NCBI GenBank assembly: GCA_946551795.1 | Contig: CAMNRF010000005.1 | Location: forward strand, 1 to 58,675 | Reading direction: 5' to 3' | DNA length: 58,675 nucleotides | Origin: an uncultured Oscillibacter sp. | Lineage (GTDB): Bacteria > Bacillota > Clostridia > Oscillospirales > Oscillospiraceae | In this document: one piece after another, positions 1-8,796 of the stretch | Numbering within the stretch: the first letter of the stretch is position 1 | Layout of the letters: each line of letters starts with the position of its first letter | Program-made: the position numbers and the translations under genes | Notes under the pieces: generated by a model | Told to the model about the DNA's origin: nothing | What the model saw: the letters and a program-made list of their open reading frames with translations, nothing else | Databases searched by the model: none

Positions 1-110
1 GGGGGGGGGGGGGGGGGGGGGGGGTTTTGTGGGGGCTTTCGCCCGGCCGGGCCTCCACAAAAAAAACTTTTTTTTGTTTGGGGGGGGGGGCCCCCCCCCC
101 CCCCACCGCT
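1..110. other. Low-complexity contig end
   Basis: The stretch is mostly runs of a single base: 24 G, then short G, A, T runs, then a G run followed directly by a C run. It codes for nothing plausible and ends where the first real gene begins. Poly-G tails of this kind are typical of short-read sequencing dark cycles at an assembly edge, so this is probably an artefact rather than biology. Confidence 0.8.
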
Positions 111-121
111 TTTATGAGGGC

Positions 122-1402
122 TTATGACAGCAGGCGGACAATCCCCGCCTCCACCAGCTTCTGGAGGCTCATGAGGATGCCCAGCTTGGCGTGGTACCAG
201 GTGAGTCCGCCCTGGAAGTACACGGCGTAGGGGGGGCGGATGGGGCCGTCGGCGGAGAGCTCGATGGAGCTTCCCTGGACAAAGGCCCCCGCCGCCATGA
301 TGACGTCGCTGTCATACCCCGGCATGGCCCAGGGCTCCGGGGTGACGTAGCTGTCCACCGGGGCGGCGGCCTGGATGCCGCGGCAGAAGGCCACCATGGC
401 CTCCCGGCTGCCCAGGGTCACCGCCTGGATGATGTCGTGGCGGTCCTCTCCGGCGCCGGGGACACAGGGGAAGCCCAGTCCCTCGTAGATGCTGGCGGCA
501 AAGACGGCGCCCTTCAGCGCCCCGGCCACCACGGTGGGGGAGAGGAACAGGCCCTGGTAAAAGGCGGGCATCAGCCCCAGGTTGGCGCCCACCTCCTGGC
601 CCAGGCCCGGGGCGGAGAGACGGTAGGCGCACCGCTCCACGCACTCCGCCGTTCCGCAGATGTAGCCGCCGATGGGGGCCAGGCCGCCGCCGGGGTTTTT
701 GATGAGGCTCCCCACCACCATGTCCGCCCCCAGGTCCGAGGGCTCCAGCCGCTCCACAAACTCGCCGTAGCAGTTGTCCACCATCACCTTCACGTCCGGC
801 TTTACAGACTTGCAGAAGGCGGTCAGCTCCCCGATTTGGGAGACGGAGAAAGAGGGCCGGGTGGCGTAGCCTTTGGAACGCTGGATGGTGATGAGCTTGG
901 TCCGCTCATTGACGGCCGCCCGGATGGCGTCGTAGTCGAAAGAGCCGTCGGGCCGCAGATCGGCCTGGGCGTAGGTGACGCCGTACTCTTTTAAGGAGCA
1001 TTTGCTCTCCCGGATGCCGATAACCTCCTCCAGGGTGTCATAGGGAGCCCCCACGGGGGAGAGGAGCTCGTCCCCCGGCAGGAGGTTGGCGGACAGGGCC
1101 ACCGTCAGCGCGTGGGTGCCGCAGGTGATCTGGGGCCGCACCAGGGCGGATTCCGTGTGGAAGACGTCCGCGTAGACCCGCTCCAGGTTGTCACGGCCCT
1201 CGTCGTCGTATCCGTAGCCGGTGGTGGCGGCGAAGTGGGTGGCGTTGACCCGGTTTTTCTGCATGGCGGAGAGGACCTTGCACTGGTTGTACTCCGCGGT
1301 TTGATCAATGTCGTCGAAGCGGGGCCGCAGAGAGGCCAGCACCGCCTGGCCGTATTCGTATACCGCCCGGCTGACGCCCAGCTGCTGGTAGATCTGTTCC
1401 AT
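122..1402 (-). CDS. Methionine gamma-lyase family PLP enzyme (aluminium resistance family)
   Basis: A fold-type I PLP enzyme of the family annotated as methionine gamma-lyase-like or aluminium resistance protein, about 426 residues, the normal length. The probable Schiff-base lysine lies in GSLIKNPGGG, and the upstream VDNCYGEF stretch fits the cofactor-binding Asp region. The start at 1402 (MEQIYQQ) is preferred over 1411 because AGAGGA sits about 9 bases upstream of it. The family was linked to aluminium tolerance, but its physiological substrate is uncertain. It probably acts in the cytosol on a sulfur amino acid. The gene ends 12 bases from the homopolymer contig end and looks complete. 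Confidence 0.85.
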   Translation of the reverse strand: MEQIYQQLGVSRAVYEYGQAVLASLRPRFDDIDQTAEYNQCKVLSAMQKNRVNATHFAATTGYGYDDEGRDNLERVYADVFHTESALVRPQITCGTHALTVALSANLLPGDELLSPVGAPYDTLEEVIGIRESKCSLKEYGVTYAQADLRPDGSFDYDAIRAAVNERTKLITIQRSKGYATRPSFSVSQIGELTAFCKSVKPDVKVMVDNCYGEFVERLEPSDLGADMVVGSLIKNPGGGLAPIGGYICGTAECVERCAYRLSAPGLGQEVGANLGLMPAFYQGLFLSPTVVAGALKGAVFAASIYEGLGFPCVPGAGEDRHDIIQAVTLGSREAMVAFCRGIQAAAPVDSYVTPEPWAMPGYDSDVIMAAGAFVQGSSIELSADGPIRPPYAVYFQGGLTWYHAKLGILMSLQKLVEAGIVRLLS

Positions 1403-1481
1403 GTCTCTCATTCCTCTTTATGTCTAAATCGGTAATTTCAGCTCTGTCGACTATAGCAGAGTTCTCCAAAAATAGCAAGAG

Positions 1482-1510
1482 AAAACCGGCACGGAAACCG
1501 TGCCGGTTTT
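1482..1510 (-). terminator. Intrinsic terminator after the NlpC/P60 gene
   Basis: A perfect 13-bp stem (AAAACCGGCACGG with its complement) around an AAA loop lies 17 bases past the stop of the hydrolase gene and is followed by T-rich sequence on the minus strand. It may work in both directions. Confidence 0.8.
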
Positions 1511-1526
1511 CATCGAATCGTCAATT

Positions 1527-2441
1527 TCAGAGGCGGATGCCGCCGACGAAATATGTATTGTAGTAGCCGCTGGTCAGGTCGCTGATGATCACGCCGCCGC
1601 TCCGGGAGGAGGAGGAGTGAATGTGCTGGCCTCCGCCCACATAGATGCCGGCGTGGGAGCAGGCCTTGCCGTTGGAGCGGCTGGGGTCGCAGAAGAACAC
1701 CAGGTCGCCGGGCTGCAGCTCGCCGATATTGTAGATGCGGGTGCCGTAGCCGCTCTGCCACTGGCCGGTGGCGGTATGGGGCAGGGAGTAGCCGAAGTTT
1801 TTATAGACGTACATGGTGAAGCCGGAGCAGTCAAAGCCGCTGGGAGTAGAGCCGCCGTAGACATAGCGGGTTCCAAGATACTGCTTGGCGAAACTTACCA
1901 CGTCGCTGGCGGAGCCGCCGAGGGACCTGGCGGCGCTGGCGCTGGAGCCGCACATGGTGAGGTAGTCGCTGCGGATATAGCCGTCCACGCCGTTTGCGGT
2001 GATCTTGTACCAGCCGTCGGCGAAGCCGCTGACGGTGGCGATGCTGTTGCGGTTCATCACCGTGAGCACCTGACCGTCCGTGGAGGAGGTGGAGCGGACG
2101 TTGACGCCGTCGCCCTCCACCCGGCCATAGGCGTCGAAGATGTTGTCCTGGTCGATGAGCATGTAGTCGGCGGAGACGAAGCCGGTGTTGCCGTTGTAGT
2201 TGATCTTGTACCAGCCGTCCAGGGTGTCGTCCAGCACGGCCACCGGCACGTCCTCATCCAGCATGGTGATGACGGAGGCGTCGAGGGAGGGGCCGGAGCG
2301 GAGCCGCAGGGAGGAACCGGTGGTGCAGCCGATGGCCGTGGCGATATTCTCCTCAGCCGCCAGGGCGGAGACGCCCAGCAGCAGAACTGTGATCATGGAG
2401 AGGGTGGCGATCCTGACCGCCTTTCCAACGAGGTGTGTCAT
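1527..2441 (-). CDS. Secreted SH3-domain NlpC/P60 peptidoglycan hydrolase
   Basis: Extracytoplasmic cell-wall endopeptidase that probably cuts stem-peptide bonds. A Sec signal peptide (hydrophobic ITVLLLGVSALAAEE) is followed by two bacterial SH3 domains (roughly residues 40-100 and 110-165), each with the LRSGPS/NVRSTS and GWYKI...GF/GYI(S/R)SDY pattern. The C-terminal NlpC/P60 domain carries the catalytic Cys in GFDCSGF (about residue 205), the His in CSHAGIYVG and a second His in QHIHS. The start at 2441 is chosen because AAAGGA lies about 10 bases upstream. The 2453 ATG abuts that site. Confidence 0.88.
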   Translation of the reverse strand: MTHLVGKAVRIATLSMITVLLLGVSALAAEENIATAIGCTTGSSLRLRSGPSLDASVITMLDEDVPVAVLDDTLDGWYKINYNGNTGFVSADYMLIDQDNIFDAYGRVEGDGVNVRSTSSTDGQVLTVMNRNSIATVSGFADGWYKITANGVDGYIRSDYLTMCGSSASAARSLGGSASDVVSFAKQYLGTRYVYGGSTPSGFDCSGFTMYVYKNFGYSLPHTATGQWQSGYGTRIYNIGELQPGDLVFFCDPSRSNGKACSHAGIYVGGGQHIHSSSSRSGGVIISDLTSGYYNTYFVGGIRL

Positions 2442-2488
2442 ACGTATATGCATCCTTTCGTTTCAGCTTTTGTTGAGGGGGAGAGGAA

Positions 2489-2788
2489 TTACTTTCCGGC
2501 CAGGGCCCGGTCCAGCCAGATGGCGGCGATGTCCATGGCGGCGTACAGGCTGTCCTTTTCGCTCTTTTTCACGATCCGGCTGCGGGAGTTCTCCGGCTCC
2601 GTCAGCTGGAGCTGAATGGAGACCTTGGAGGCCAGCTTGATGTCCTGCTCCTGCCTGCTCTCCAGAACCTGCATCATAATAATATATTTGTCAGCCATCG
2701 AGCCGTAGTAGATCAGGTTATCCACCCGGCGCAGGGGATGGCCTTTGTAGATGAGACCTTCGCTTTTTTCGGGCTTCTTTGCTGCCAT
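2489..2788 (-). CDS. Conserved small protein of unknown function
   Basis: A 99-residue soluble protein beginning MAAKKPEKSEGLIYKG. It has no signal peptide or membrane segment, is rich in charged residues, and ends with a likely amphipathic helix (KDSLYAAMDIAAIWLDRALAGK is predicted helical). The start has AGGAG 8 bases upstream and a near-consensus promoter at 2819-2847. I do not recognise a function. The strong promoter, good codon use and own ribosome site support a real, expressed gene. Confidence 0.75.
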   Translation of the reverse strand: MAAKKPEKSEGLIYKGHPLRRVDNLIYYGSMADKYIIMMQVLESRQEQDIKLASKVSIQLQLTEPENSRSRIVKKSEKDSLYAAMDIAAIWLDRALAGK

Positions 2789-2818
2789 CAAAACACTCCT
2801 TTGAAATTTTGTAACCAA

Positions 2819-2847
2819 ATTGTAACATGATTTTCCCTCTTTGTCAA
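2819..2847 (-). promoter_or_regulatory. Sigma-A type promoter for the 99-residue gene
   Basis: Read on the minus strand, TTGACA (2842-2847) and TACAAT (2819-2824) are separated by 17 bases. The -10 lies about 30 bases upstream of the start codon at 2788. Confidence 0.8.
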
Positions 2848-2914
2848 CAAAACGACGAGAGGATTTTGGCGGGAATCTTCTTGGAAATCCGATAAATAGC
2901 GACAATAAGTGCAC

Positions 2915-2969
2915 AAAAAGATGCGGAATTCTTCAAATCGCCTGGTTTGCGACAGGAAAAATTCCGCAT
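2915..2969 (-). terminator. Intrinsic terminator after ireB
   Basis: ATGCGGAATT (complement of 2960-2969) pairs with 2921-2930, and a CTTTTT run follows on the minus strand at 2915-2920. It lies about 40 bases past the ireB stop. Confidence 0.7.
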
Positions 2970-3006
2970 AAAAAATTTTACGAGATTGTAATTTTTGTTA
3001 CTTTTG

Positions 3007-3252
3007 TTACTGATTCAGGTACCTGCGCACCAGAACCTGCAGCAATTCGTCCCGGTCGATCTTGCGGATCAGGGTCCGGGCGCCCATGTGGTTGGTGATA
3101 TAGGTGGGGTCCTCAGACAGGATATATCCCACAATCTGGTTGATGGGGTTGTAGCCCTTTTCCTCCAGGGCCCGATAGACTGTGGAGAGAATCTGATAAA
3201 TCTCCTCGTCCTTGTCCACCGCGATGCTGAATTTCCGGGTATAGTCGTCCAT
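3007..3252 (-). CDS. ireB: IreB family regulatory phosphoprotein (DUF965)
   Basis: A small cytosolic protein of 81 residues, the normal family length. In enterococci IreB is a substrate of the PASTA kinase IreK and restrains intrinsic cephalosporin resistance. The whole protein is the conserved domain: [42 protein letters not shown] and the following [20 protein letters not shown]. In phosphorylated relatives, N-terminal threonines are modified, and here DDYTRKF supplies one. The start at 3252 has AAAGGTGG upstream. A promoter at 3403-3431 serves it. Confidence 0.88.
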   Translation of the reverse strand: MDDYTRKFSIAVDKDEEIYQILSTVYRALEEKGYNPINQIVGYILSEDPTYITNHMGARTLIRKIDRDELLQVLVRRYLNQ

Positions 3253-3402
3253 GCGGAACACCACCTTTCTTTCTCTCATGGAATCGTACTCGCCGTAAGT
3301 CACAGTTCTCAAAATCACCGCCAGCGGGCCGCCGAAGGCGGGGGCCCCTGCGGGGCCGGCTTCTTGGCCGGCCTGTTTGTCAGGAATTTTGACGTTTGCT
3401 AT

Positions 3403-3431
3403 AGTATACACTTTTTTTGAAAAACTGTAAA
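3403..3431 (-). promoter_or_regulatory. Promoter upstream of ireB
   Basis: Minus-strand TTTACA (3426-3431) and TATACT (3403-3408) are separated by 17 bases. The leader to the ireB start is about 150 bases and contains several GC-rich inverted repeats around 3320-3380. Confidence 0.7.
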
Positions 3432-3466
3432 GGGTTTCTGCCGGAAATTTAGAAAAGATTTTTACT

Positions 3467-3501
3467 CTCTCCCCGCCGGGGCCGGTTTCCGGCGGGGAGA
3501 G
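3467..3501 (-). terminator. Terminator after pheT
   Basis: A 13-bp perfect stem (3467-3479 with 3489-3501) with a 9-base loop follows the pheT stop at 3510 and marks the end of the T-box-controlled operon. The T tract is weak. Confidence 0.7.
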
Positions 3502-3509
3502 GGCGGTTC

Positions 3510-6209
3510 TCAGCGCAGGACGGCGCCCAGTTCGGTTCTCAGCAGCTCCAGGATGCTCTTGACGTCCTCGTCCGCCTCCTCGGCGGTGAGGCTGCGGTCG
3601 TCGGCCCGGAGCTCCAGGCTGAAGGCCACGCTCTTCTTTCCGTCGGGGACGCCGGGGCCGGTGTAGATGTCGAACAGGGATTCGTTTTTCAAAAGGCCCC
3701 TGGCGCCCCGGCGGATGCAGTCCTCCAGCGCGGCCACGGGGACATCGCAGCCGCACAGCAAGGAGATGTCCCGGGTGACGGCGGGGAACTTGGGCAGGGG
3801 GCAGTACAGCGGCTTGCAGCCGGCGCACTGGCACATGGCGTCCAGGCGGAGCTCCGCGGCGTAGAGCTCACAGTCCACGCCGTAGTTGTCCGCCACGTGG
3901 GGGTGAATCTGTCCCAGGACGCCCAGGACCGCGCCGCCGCGGCAGATCCTGGCGCAGCGGCCGGGGTGGTAGGAGGGGTTCTCCGTCTCCGCCTCATACT
4001 GTACGCCGGTGATCCGGAGGCCGTCCAGAATGGTCTCCACCGCACCCTTCAGGGTGAAGAAGTCCATATCGCCGCCGTAGGCGCCAAGAGACAGGACCTT
4101 GGGCTCATCGGCCATGCCGGACCCGTCGTTTTTGGCGAAGTAGGTGCGGCCCAGCTCATAGAGCCGGACGGACTTGTTGCGGTAGTTGTAGTTCCGGGCC
4201 AGAATCTCCAGCATGGAGGGCAGGGTGGTAGTGCGCATGATAGAGGTGTCCTCCCCCAGGGGATTGAGGATCTTCATGGAATCGCGGAGGGGGGAGTCCG
4301 CCGGCAGGTCGATCTTGTCGTAGCAGGCGGGGCTGATGAAGGAGTAGGTGATGATCTCGCTGTATCCGGCGGCCCGGCACAGGGCGCCCATGGTGTTCTC
4401 CGCCTGCTGGGCCCGGGTCCAGCCCCGGCGCTCATTCAGGCCGGAGGAGAGAGTGTCGGGAATCTTGTTGTAGCCGTAGAACCGGGCCACCTCCTCGGCG
4501 ATGTCGGACCAGTGCTCCACGTCGGAGCGCCAGGAGGGCACGGCGATGGTGTCCCCCTCCAGGCCGAAGCCCAGGTCCAGCAGGGTCCGGTGCTGCTCGT
4601 CCTCGGGGACGTCCACGCCCAGGAAGCGGTTCATCTTGGCGGGCTCGAACTTCACCGTGACGGGCTGGGGGACGTAGTTCAAAATGTCGATGACGCCGTC
4701 CACCACCTCGCCGGCCCCCAGGAGCTCCACCAGCTCACAGGCCCGGTTCACGGCGGGAAGGGTGTTGAGGATGTCCAGGCCCTTTTCAAACTTGGCGCTG
4801 GCCTCGGTGCGCATCCCCAGGGCCAGAGCGGTTTTGCGGATGCAGGCCCCGTCGAAGTTGGCGGACTCGAAGACCACGTCGGCGGTGTCGGCCACGATCT
4901 CGCTGTTGAGGCCGCCCATGACGCCCGCCAGGCCCACGGCCCGGGTGTCGTCGGCGATGACCAGCATATCGGAGGTCAGCCTGCGGACGTTGTTGTCCAG
5001 GGTGGTGAGCTCCTCGCCGTCCTTCGCCCGGCGGACCACGATTTTGCCGCCCTTCACATAGCGGTAGTCAAAGGCGTGCATGGGCTGGCCGTACTCCAGC
5101 ATGACGTAGTTGGTGATGTCCACGATGTTGTTGATGGGCCGGACGCCGCTGGCCCGGAGCCGCTCCCGCATCCACTTGGGGGAGGGGGCGATCTTCACGT
5201 TGCGCACCATCCGGGCGGTGTACCGGGGGCAGAGATCCGGGTCCGGGGTCTCCACGTCCAAAAGCTCCGTCAGGGCCCCTGGAGCACCGCCCTTCACCAC
5301 GGGGGCGTGGAGCTTGAGGGGCTTATGGAAGGTCACCGCCGCCTCCCGGGCCAGGCCGATGACGCTGAGGCAGTCGGGCCGGTTGGGGGTGATCTCAAAC
5401 TCCACCACGTGGTCGTCCGCGCCGATGACGGGCCTGATGTCGTCGCCGGGCTTGCAGTCCTCATGGAGGACAAAGATCCCGTCAGGGATGCAGTGGGGGA
5501 ACTCCCGCTGCTCGGCGCGGAGGTCCGCCAGGGTGCAGATGGTCTCAGTCTTGGTGTTAAAGGCTACCATGTCCTCAAGATGGATGTTGGAACAGTTTGT
5601 AATGACTTCAAAGCAGTTTTCGCCGCCAAGGAGATAAATTGTATATGTGCCAGGAATATCAGTCCGCGGCGTTACCTCCTGCACGAAAGCAGCGATTACC
5701 GGGCCAAACACTTTATCCCCGGCCTTGATGTCCGCGGGGATGGAGGGCTTGACCGGGTCAATGGGTTTGTAGTCGTTGAGCAGGGCGGCGGCAGTGACGG
5801 CGGCATAGGGGAAGTCCCGCTCGTCCAGCCCCAGCTCGCTGAGGGAGCACAGCATTCCGTTGGAGGGAACGCCCCGCAGCTTGCCCTTCTCGATTTTTTT
5901 GCCGCCAGGGAGGGTGGACTTGTGCAGGGCCACGGGCACCAGGTCCCCCTCGTGGATGTTCCAGGCGCCGGTGACGATCTGGACGGGCTCGGCCTGTCCC
6001 ACGTCCAGCTGGCAGACCCACATATGATCGCTGTCGGGATGGCGCTCCATGGAGAGGATGCGGCCCACGACGATGTTGGAGATTTCGGCCCCCAGGTCCT
6101 CGGTGATCTCCACCTTGGACCCGGAGATGGTCATGGCCTCGGCAAAATCCCGGTCATTCACCGGGCCCACATCTACAAATTCCTGTAACCATTTACGGGA
6201 GAGTTTCAT
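3510..6209 (-). CDS. pheT: Phenylalanyl-tRNA synthetase beta subunit, with insertion
   Basis: Beta chain of the alpha2-beta2 enzyme that charges tRNA-Phe. The N-terminal EMAP-like tRNA-binding domain ([26 protein letters not shown], about 45-70) is followed by the B3/B4 region ([21 protein letters not shown]), the B5 region and the C-terminal anticodon-binding ferredoxin-like domain ([11 protein letters not shown]...). It has 899 residues against about 790-810 usually. The excess is an unfamiliar segment at roughly residues 134-240, inside or just after the EMAP domain and before the EITPNR motif. Reading frame and codon use stay uniform, so this is an insertion rather than an assembly error. 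It lies downstream of pheS in the T-box operon. Confidence 0.95.
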   Translation of the reverse strand: MKLSRKWLQEFVDVGPVNDRDFAEAMTISGSKVEITEDLGAEISNIVVGRILSMERHPDSDHMWVCQLDVGQAEPVQIVTGAWNIHEGDLVPVALHKSTLPGGKKIEKGKLRGVPSNGMLCSLSELGLDERDFPYAAVTAAALLNDYKPIDPVKPSIPADIKAGDKVFGPVIAAFVQEVTPRTDIPGTYTIYLLGGENCFEVITNCSNIHLEDMVAFNTKTETICTLADLRAEQREFPHCIPDGIFVLHEDCKPGDDIRPVIGADDHVVEFEITPNRPDCLSVIGLAREAAVTFHKPLKLHAPVVKGGAPGALTELLDVETPDPDLCPRYTARMVRNVKIAPSPKWMRERLRASGVRPINNIVDITNYVMLEYGQPMHAFDYRYVKGGKIVVRRAKDGEELTTLDNNVRRLTSDMLVIADDTRAVGLAGVMGGLNSEIVADTADVVFESANFDGACIRKTALALGMRTEASAKFEKGLDILNTLPAVNRACELVELLGAGEVVDGVIDILNYVPQPVTVKFEPAKMNRFLGVDVPEDEQHRTLLDLGFGLEGDTIAVPSWRSDVEHWSDIAEEVARFYGYNKIPDTLSSGLNERRGWTRAQQAENTMGALCRAAGYSEIITYSFISPACYDKIDLPADSPLRDSMKILNPLGEDTSIMRTTTLPSMLEILARNYNYRNKSVRLYELGRTYFAKNDGSGMADEPKVLSLGAYGGDMDFFTLKGAVETILDGLRITGVQYEAETENPSYHPGRCARICRGGAVLGVLGQIHPHVADNYGVDCELYAAELRLDAMCQCAGCKPLYCPLPKFPAVTRDISLLCGCDVPVAALEDCIRRGARGLLKNESLFDIYTGPGVPDGKKSVAFSLELRADDRSLTAEEADEDVKSILELLRTELGAVLR

Positions 6210-6435
6210 CTATATATTCCTCCTGATTCAATAGGATAGAAGCAGTATCGGATTGCAGTGGTCCACGGGGTCCAGGGGCCGCGGCGCCCTCCAGAGGGGC
6301 TTCTCTTACCCCTCCGGGGCAATTCACCTTCTGTACGTGGTGAAAATACCCCGACCCAGCCGCCTTGGGCGGCGTCACCAATCCGCTGACTGGTGGTGGG
6401 GGATTCTCAAGGGGAGCCTGCTCCCCTTGACGTTT
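6210..6435 (-). other. pheS-pheT intergenic region with hairpins
   Basis: A 226-base spacer, long for a pheS-pheT pair. It holds a perfect 11-bp inverted repeat just past the pheS stop (TCAAGGGGAGC at 6408-6431) and a CCGCC/GGCGG hairpin near 6360-6372. I see no open reading frame with a ribosome site. Either hairpin could attenuate transcription between the two subunits. Confidence 0.5.
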
Positions 6436-7461
6436 TTAGAACTGTTCCAGGAAGCGCATGTCGTTTTCAAAGATCAGCCGCATGTCGCTGATCTTGTACT
6501 GGCCCAGCGCCAGCCGCTCCAGCCCCATGCCGAAGGCGAAGCCGGAGTACTCCTCAGGGTCAATGCCGCAGTTGCGCAGCACCTTGGGGTGGACCATGCC
6601 CGCGCCCAGAATCTCGATCCAGCCCTCGCCCTTGCAGGTGGGGCAGCCCCTGCCGCCGCACTTGTAGCACTGGATGTCCACCTCGCAGCTGGGCTCGGTG
6701 AAGGGGAAGTGGTGGGGCCGGAAGCGGGTGACGGTGCCGGGACCGTAGATCTCCCGGATGACGGCGTTCAGCGTGCCCTTGAGGTCCGCCATGGTGATGC
6801 CCTTGTCCACCACCAATCCCTCGATCTGGTGGAACATGGGGGAGTGGGTGGCGTCCACCTCGTCTTTGCGGTACACCCGCCCGGCAGAGATCATGCGGAT
6901 GGGCACGCCGTAGGTCTCCATGGCCCGAATCTGCATGGGGGAGGTCTGGGACCGCAGCAGGACGGAGGAATCCTCCTTCAGATAGAAGGTGTCGGTCCAG
7001 TCCCGGGAGGGGTGGTTCTCCGGGGCGTTGAGTTTGGTGAAGTTGTAGTCCGCCTGTTCGATCTCCGGGCCGTCCATGATCTCAAAGCCCATGTTCAGGA
7101 AGATCTCCTTCATCTCGTCCAGCACGGAGTACATGGGGTGCTTGTGGCCCTGGAGGGGCTTTTTGCCGGGGATGGTGACATCCAGCGTCTCCAGTTTCAG
7201 TTTGGCCTCCATGGCCTTTTGGGAGAGGGCGGCGGACTGGGCCTCGATGGCCTCCTCCAGCCGGGCGCGGACGTCGTTGGCCATCTGGCCCATGGCGGGG
7301 CGCTCCTCGGCGGAGAGCGCGCCCATCTGCTTGAGGACGGCGGTGAGCTCGCCCTTCTTGCCCAGATACTTCACCCGGAGGGCCTCCAGGTCCGCCATGG
7401 CCTGGGTTGCGGCGATGGCCTCCAGCGCGCCCTTGCGAATGGCTTCCAGTTGTGCTTTCAT
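6436..7461 (-). CDS. pheS: Phenylalanyl-tRNA synthetase alpha subunit
   Basis: Catalytic chain of the synthetase, 341 residues, normal length. An N-terminal coiled coil that grips the tRNA (residues 1-90) precedes the class II core. Motif 2 is seen in RMISAGRVYRKDEVDATHSPMFHQIEG and motif 3 in the GLERLALGQY glycine-rich segment. A CYKCGGRGCPTCKGEG zinc-like knuckle lies near residue 260, as in many bacterial PheS. Transcribed with the upstream deacetylase and pheT under the T-box at about 8400-8650. Confidence 0.95.
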   Translation of the reverse strand: MKAQLEAIRKGALEAIAATQAMADLEALRVKYLGKKGELTAVLKQMGALSAEERPAMGQMANDVRARLEEAIEAQSAALSQKAMEAKLKLETLDVTIPGKKPLQGHKHPMYSVLDEMKEIFLNMGFEIMDGPEIEQADYNFTKLNAPENHPSRDWTDTFYLKEDSSVLLRSQTSPMQIRAMETYGVPIRMISAGRVYRKDEVDATHSPMFHQIEGLVVDKGITMADLKGTLNAVIREIYGPGTVTRFRPHHFPFTEPSCEVDIQCYKCGGRGCPTCKGEGWIEILGAGMVHPKVLRNCGIDPEEYSGFAFGMGLERLALGQYKISDMRLIFENDMRFLEQF

Positions 7462-7501
7462 ATGCGTCTAACTCCTTTACTTGGATGTGATTGAGAGGTT
7501 C

Positions 7502-8365
7502 TTATAGTCCCAGGAATTCCTTGATCCTGGCCTTGACCACCGTTTTCAGCGGCGGATTCAGGATGTTTTCCGGGGTCTTGTTCATGGTGACGGTGTACCG
7601 GGGCAGGTCGTACAGGCCGCCGGAGAGGTCCGCCGTCTTTGGCAGGGTCACCGCCGTGACGGGGAACAGCTCCCGGATCAGGCCGTCGGCGTCCGGCTCC
7701 GTCAGGCCGAAGGGGTAGGCGAAGAACGTGGGGGGCGCCTCCAGCTTCTCCGCGATCAGGTCATAGCTCTTCTGGATGTCGTCCAGCACCCTGGTCTGAA
7801 ATTCCCCGTCGGTCTCCGCCGGCTCTCTCTGGATGCCGTTGACGCCCTCCGGATCGAAGCTGCCGCCCCGCTCGCCCAGATTGTGCAGAAAATAGCTGTG
7901 GGAGCCGATCTCAATGAGGCCGGAGTCCATCATCTCCCGGCACATGGCCCAGGTGATGAAGTCGCTGGCGGCGTTGTCCGGCATATAGACAATGACGGAG
8001 ATCACCACCTTGGCCTCAAACTCCTGGAAGACGGGAAAGGCCAGGGTGTAATTGCTGCGGTAGCCGTCGTCAAAGGTGATGAGGACCGGCTTTTCCGGCA
8101 GGGGCTCTCCCGCCGCCAGCTCCCGGGGGAGGACGGTGGTGTAGCCGTTGTCCTCCAGCCACTGGAGGTCCTCCCGCAGGCGGGAGACGGTGACGGTCAT
8201 GTCGTTGCACGCCTGTCCGTCCTCCACCACGTGGTGGTACATCAGCACCGGCAGCGTTCTGCCGCGGTATGGGTTTTCCGAATCGCCGGAGGACTGGCAG
8301 GCCGTCAGAGAGAGGAGGAGCAGGGCCAGAAGCGCGGCCAGACCCCTCTTCCATTGGAATCGCAA
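7502..8365 (-). CDS. Lipoprotein polysaccharide deacetylase (NodB domain)
   Basis: A probable membrane-anchored carbohydrate esterase 4 that removes N-acetyl groups from a wall or exported glycan. It starts at a TTG (8365) with GAAGGA 7 bases upstream. Then come Lys/Arg, a hydrophobic stretch and the lipobox LTAC, so the mature Cys should carry the lipid. The NodB core shows LPVLMYHHV, the catalytic and metal Asp pair in ITFDDGY, the metal His motif in IGSHSYFLH, and FFAYPFG. It is the first gene after the T-box leader and is followed 40 bases later by pheS, an unusual partner for tRNA synthetase genes. Confidence 0.87.
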   Translation of the reverse strand: MRFQWKRGLAALLALLLLSLTACQSSGDSENPYRGRTLPVLMYHHVVEDGQACNDMTVTVSRLREDLQWLEDNGYTTVLPRELAAGEPLPEKPVLITFDDGYRSNYTLAFPVFQEFEAKVVISVIVYMPDNAASDFITWAMCREMMDSGLIEIGSHSYFLHNLGERGGSFDPEGVNGIQREPAETDGEFQTRVLDDIQKSYDLIAEKLEAPPTFFAYPFGLTEPDADGLIRELFPVTAVTLPKTADLSGGLYDLPRYTVTMNKTPENILNPPLKTVVKARIKEFLGL

Positions 8366-8399
8366 GGTCAGTTCCTTCTTTCTGAAATATTGCGGGGCC

Positions 8400-8652
8400 G
8401 CTTTGGGTACAAAAAAGGCCCTCCGTCCCCTTGACTGGGACGAAAGGCTGACCCCTCCGCGGTACCACCCGGATTCGCGCCTGACGGCGCGCGCTCTGAC
8501 CCCTGTAACGGTGGGCCTCCGGCCGTGTCTCCACGGCGGCTCCCGGGCGAACCAAACGGCACGGCGCGGACAGGCTTGCAGCCGATGGCCAGTCCTCTCT
8601 GAGACGCCGCGGGACCCGTTATTTTCCCGTTCATCGCTGATTTCAAATACCA
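8400..8652 (-). ncRNA. T-box leader riboswitch (probably Phe)
   Basis: The minus-strand leader carries the T-box antiterminator sequence GGGTGGTACCGCGG (8457-8470). It ends in a terminator whose 12-bp stem (8437-8448 with 8418-8429) is followed by six Ts (8411-8416). Upstream lie the AGAGAGGAC and GGCTGCAAGCC segments typical of stem I. A TTC at 8549-8551 in TGGTTCGCC is the best candidate specifier for phenylalanine, matching the downstream pheS and pheT. Uncharged tRNA would favour read-through into deacetylase-pheS-pheT. The family call is firm. The specifier is my inference. Confidence 0.88.
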
Positions 8653-8681
8653 CTTATACCATAGAAATCCGGGAAATGCAA
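8653..8681 (-). promoter_or_regulatory. Promoter of the T-box operon
   Basis: Minus-strand TTGCAT (8676-8681) and TATAAG (8653-8658), 17-base spacer, placed just before the start of the T-box stem I region. Confidence 0.7.
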
Positions 8682-8738
8682 GAGGAAAAATCCCCGTTTT
8701 CCCCATTGTTTTGGAGGGCGCGGGCCGGAGAGCGGGCC

Positions 8739-8767
8739 TTGCGCCGGGCGTTTGCCTGTGCTATACT
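8739..8767 (+). promoter_or_regulatory. Promoter for the nitroreductase-like gene
   Basis: TTGCGC (8739-8744), 17-base spacer and TATACT (8762-8767), about 30 bases before the start codon at 8797. It is divergent from the T-box promoter. Confidence 0.7.
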
Positions 8768-8796
8768 CGGTATATCACATTTTCAGGAGGACCGCT

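Noticed and set aside
3897-6188. 763-codon plus-strand frame opposite pheT
   Set aside because: Antisense shadow in GC-rich DNA. Gly/Val/His-rich composition, no start signals, and the minus strand encodes a clear PheT.
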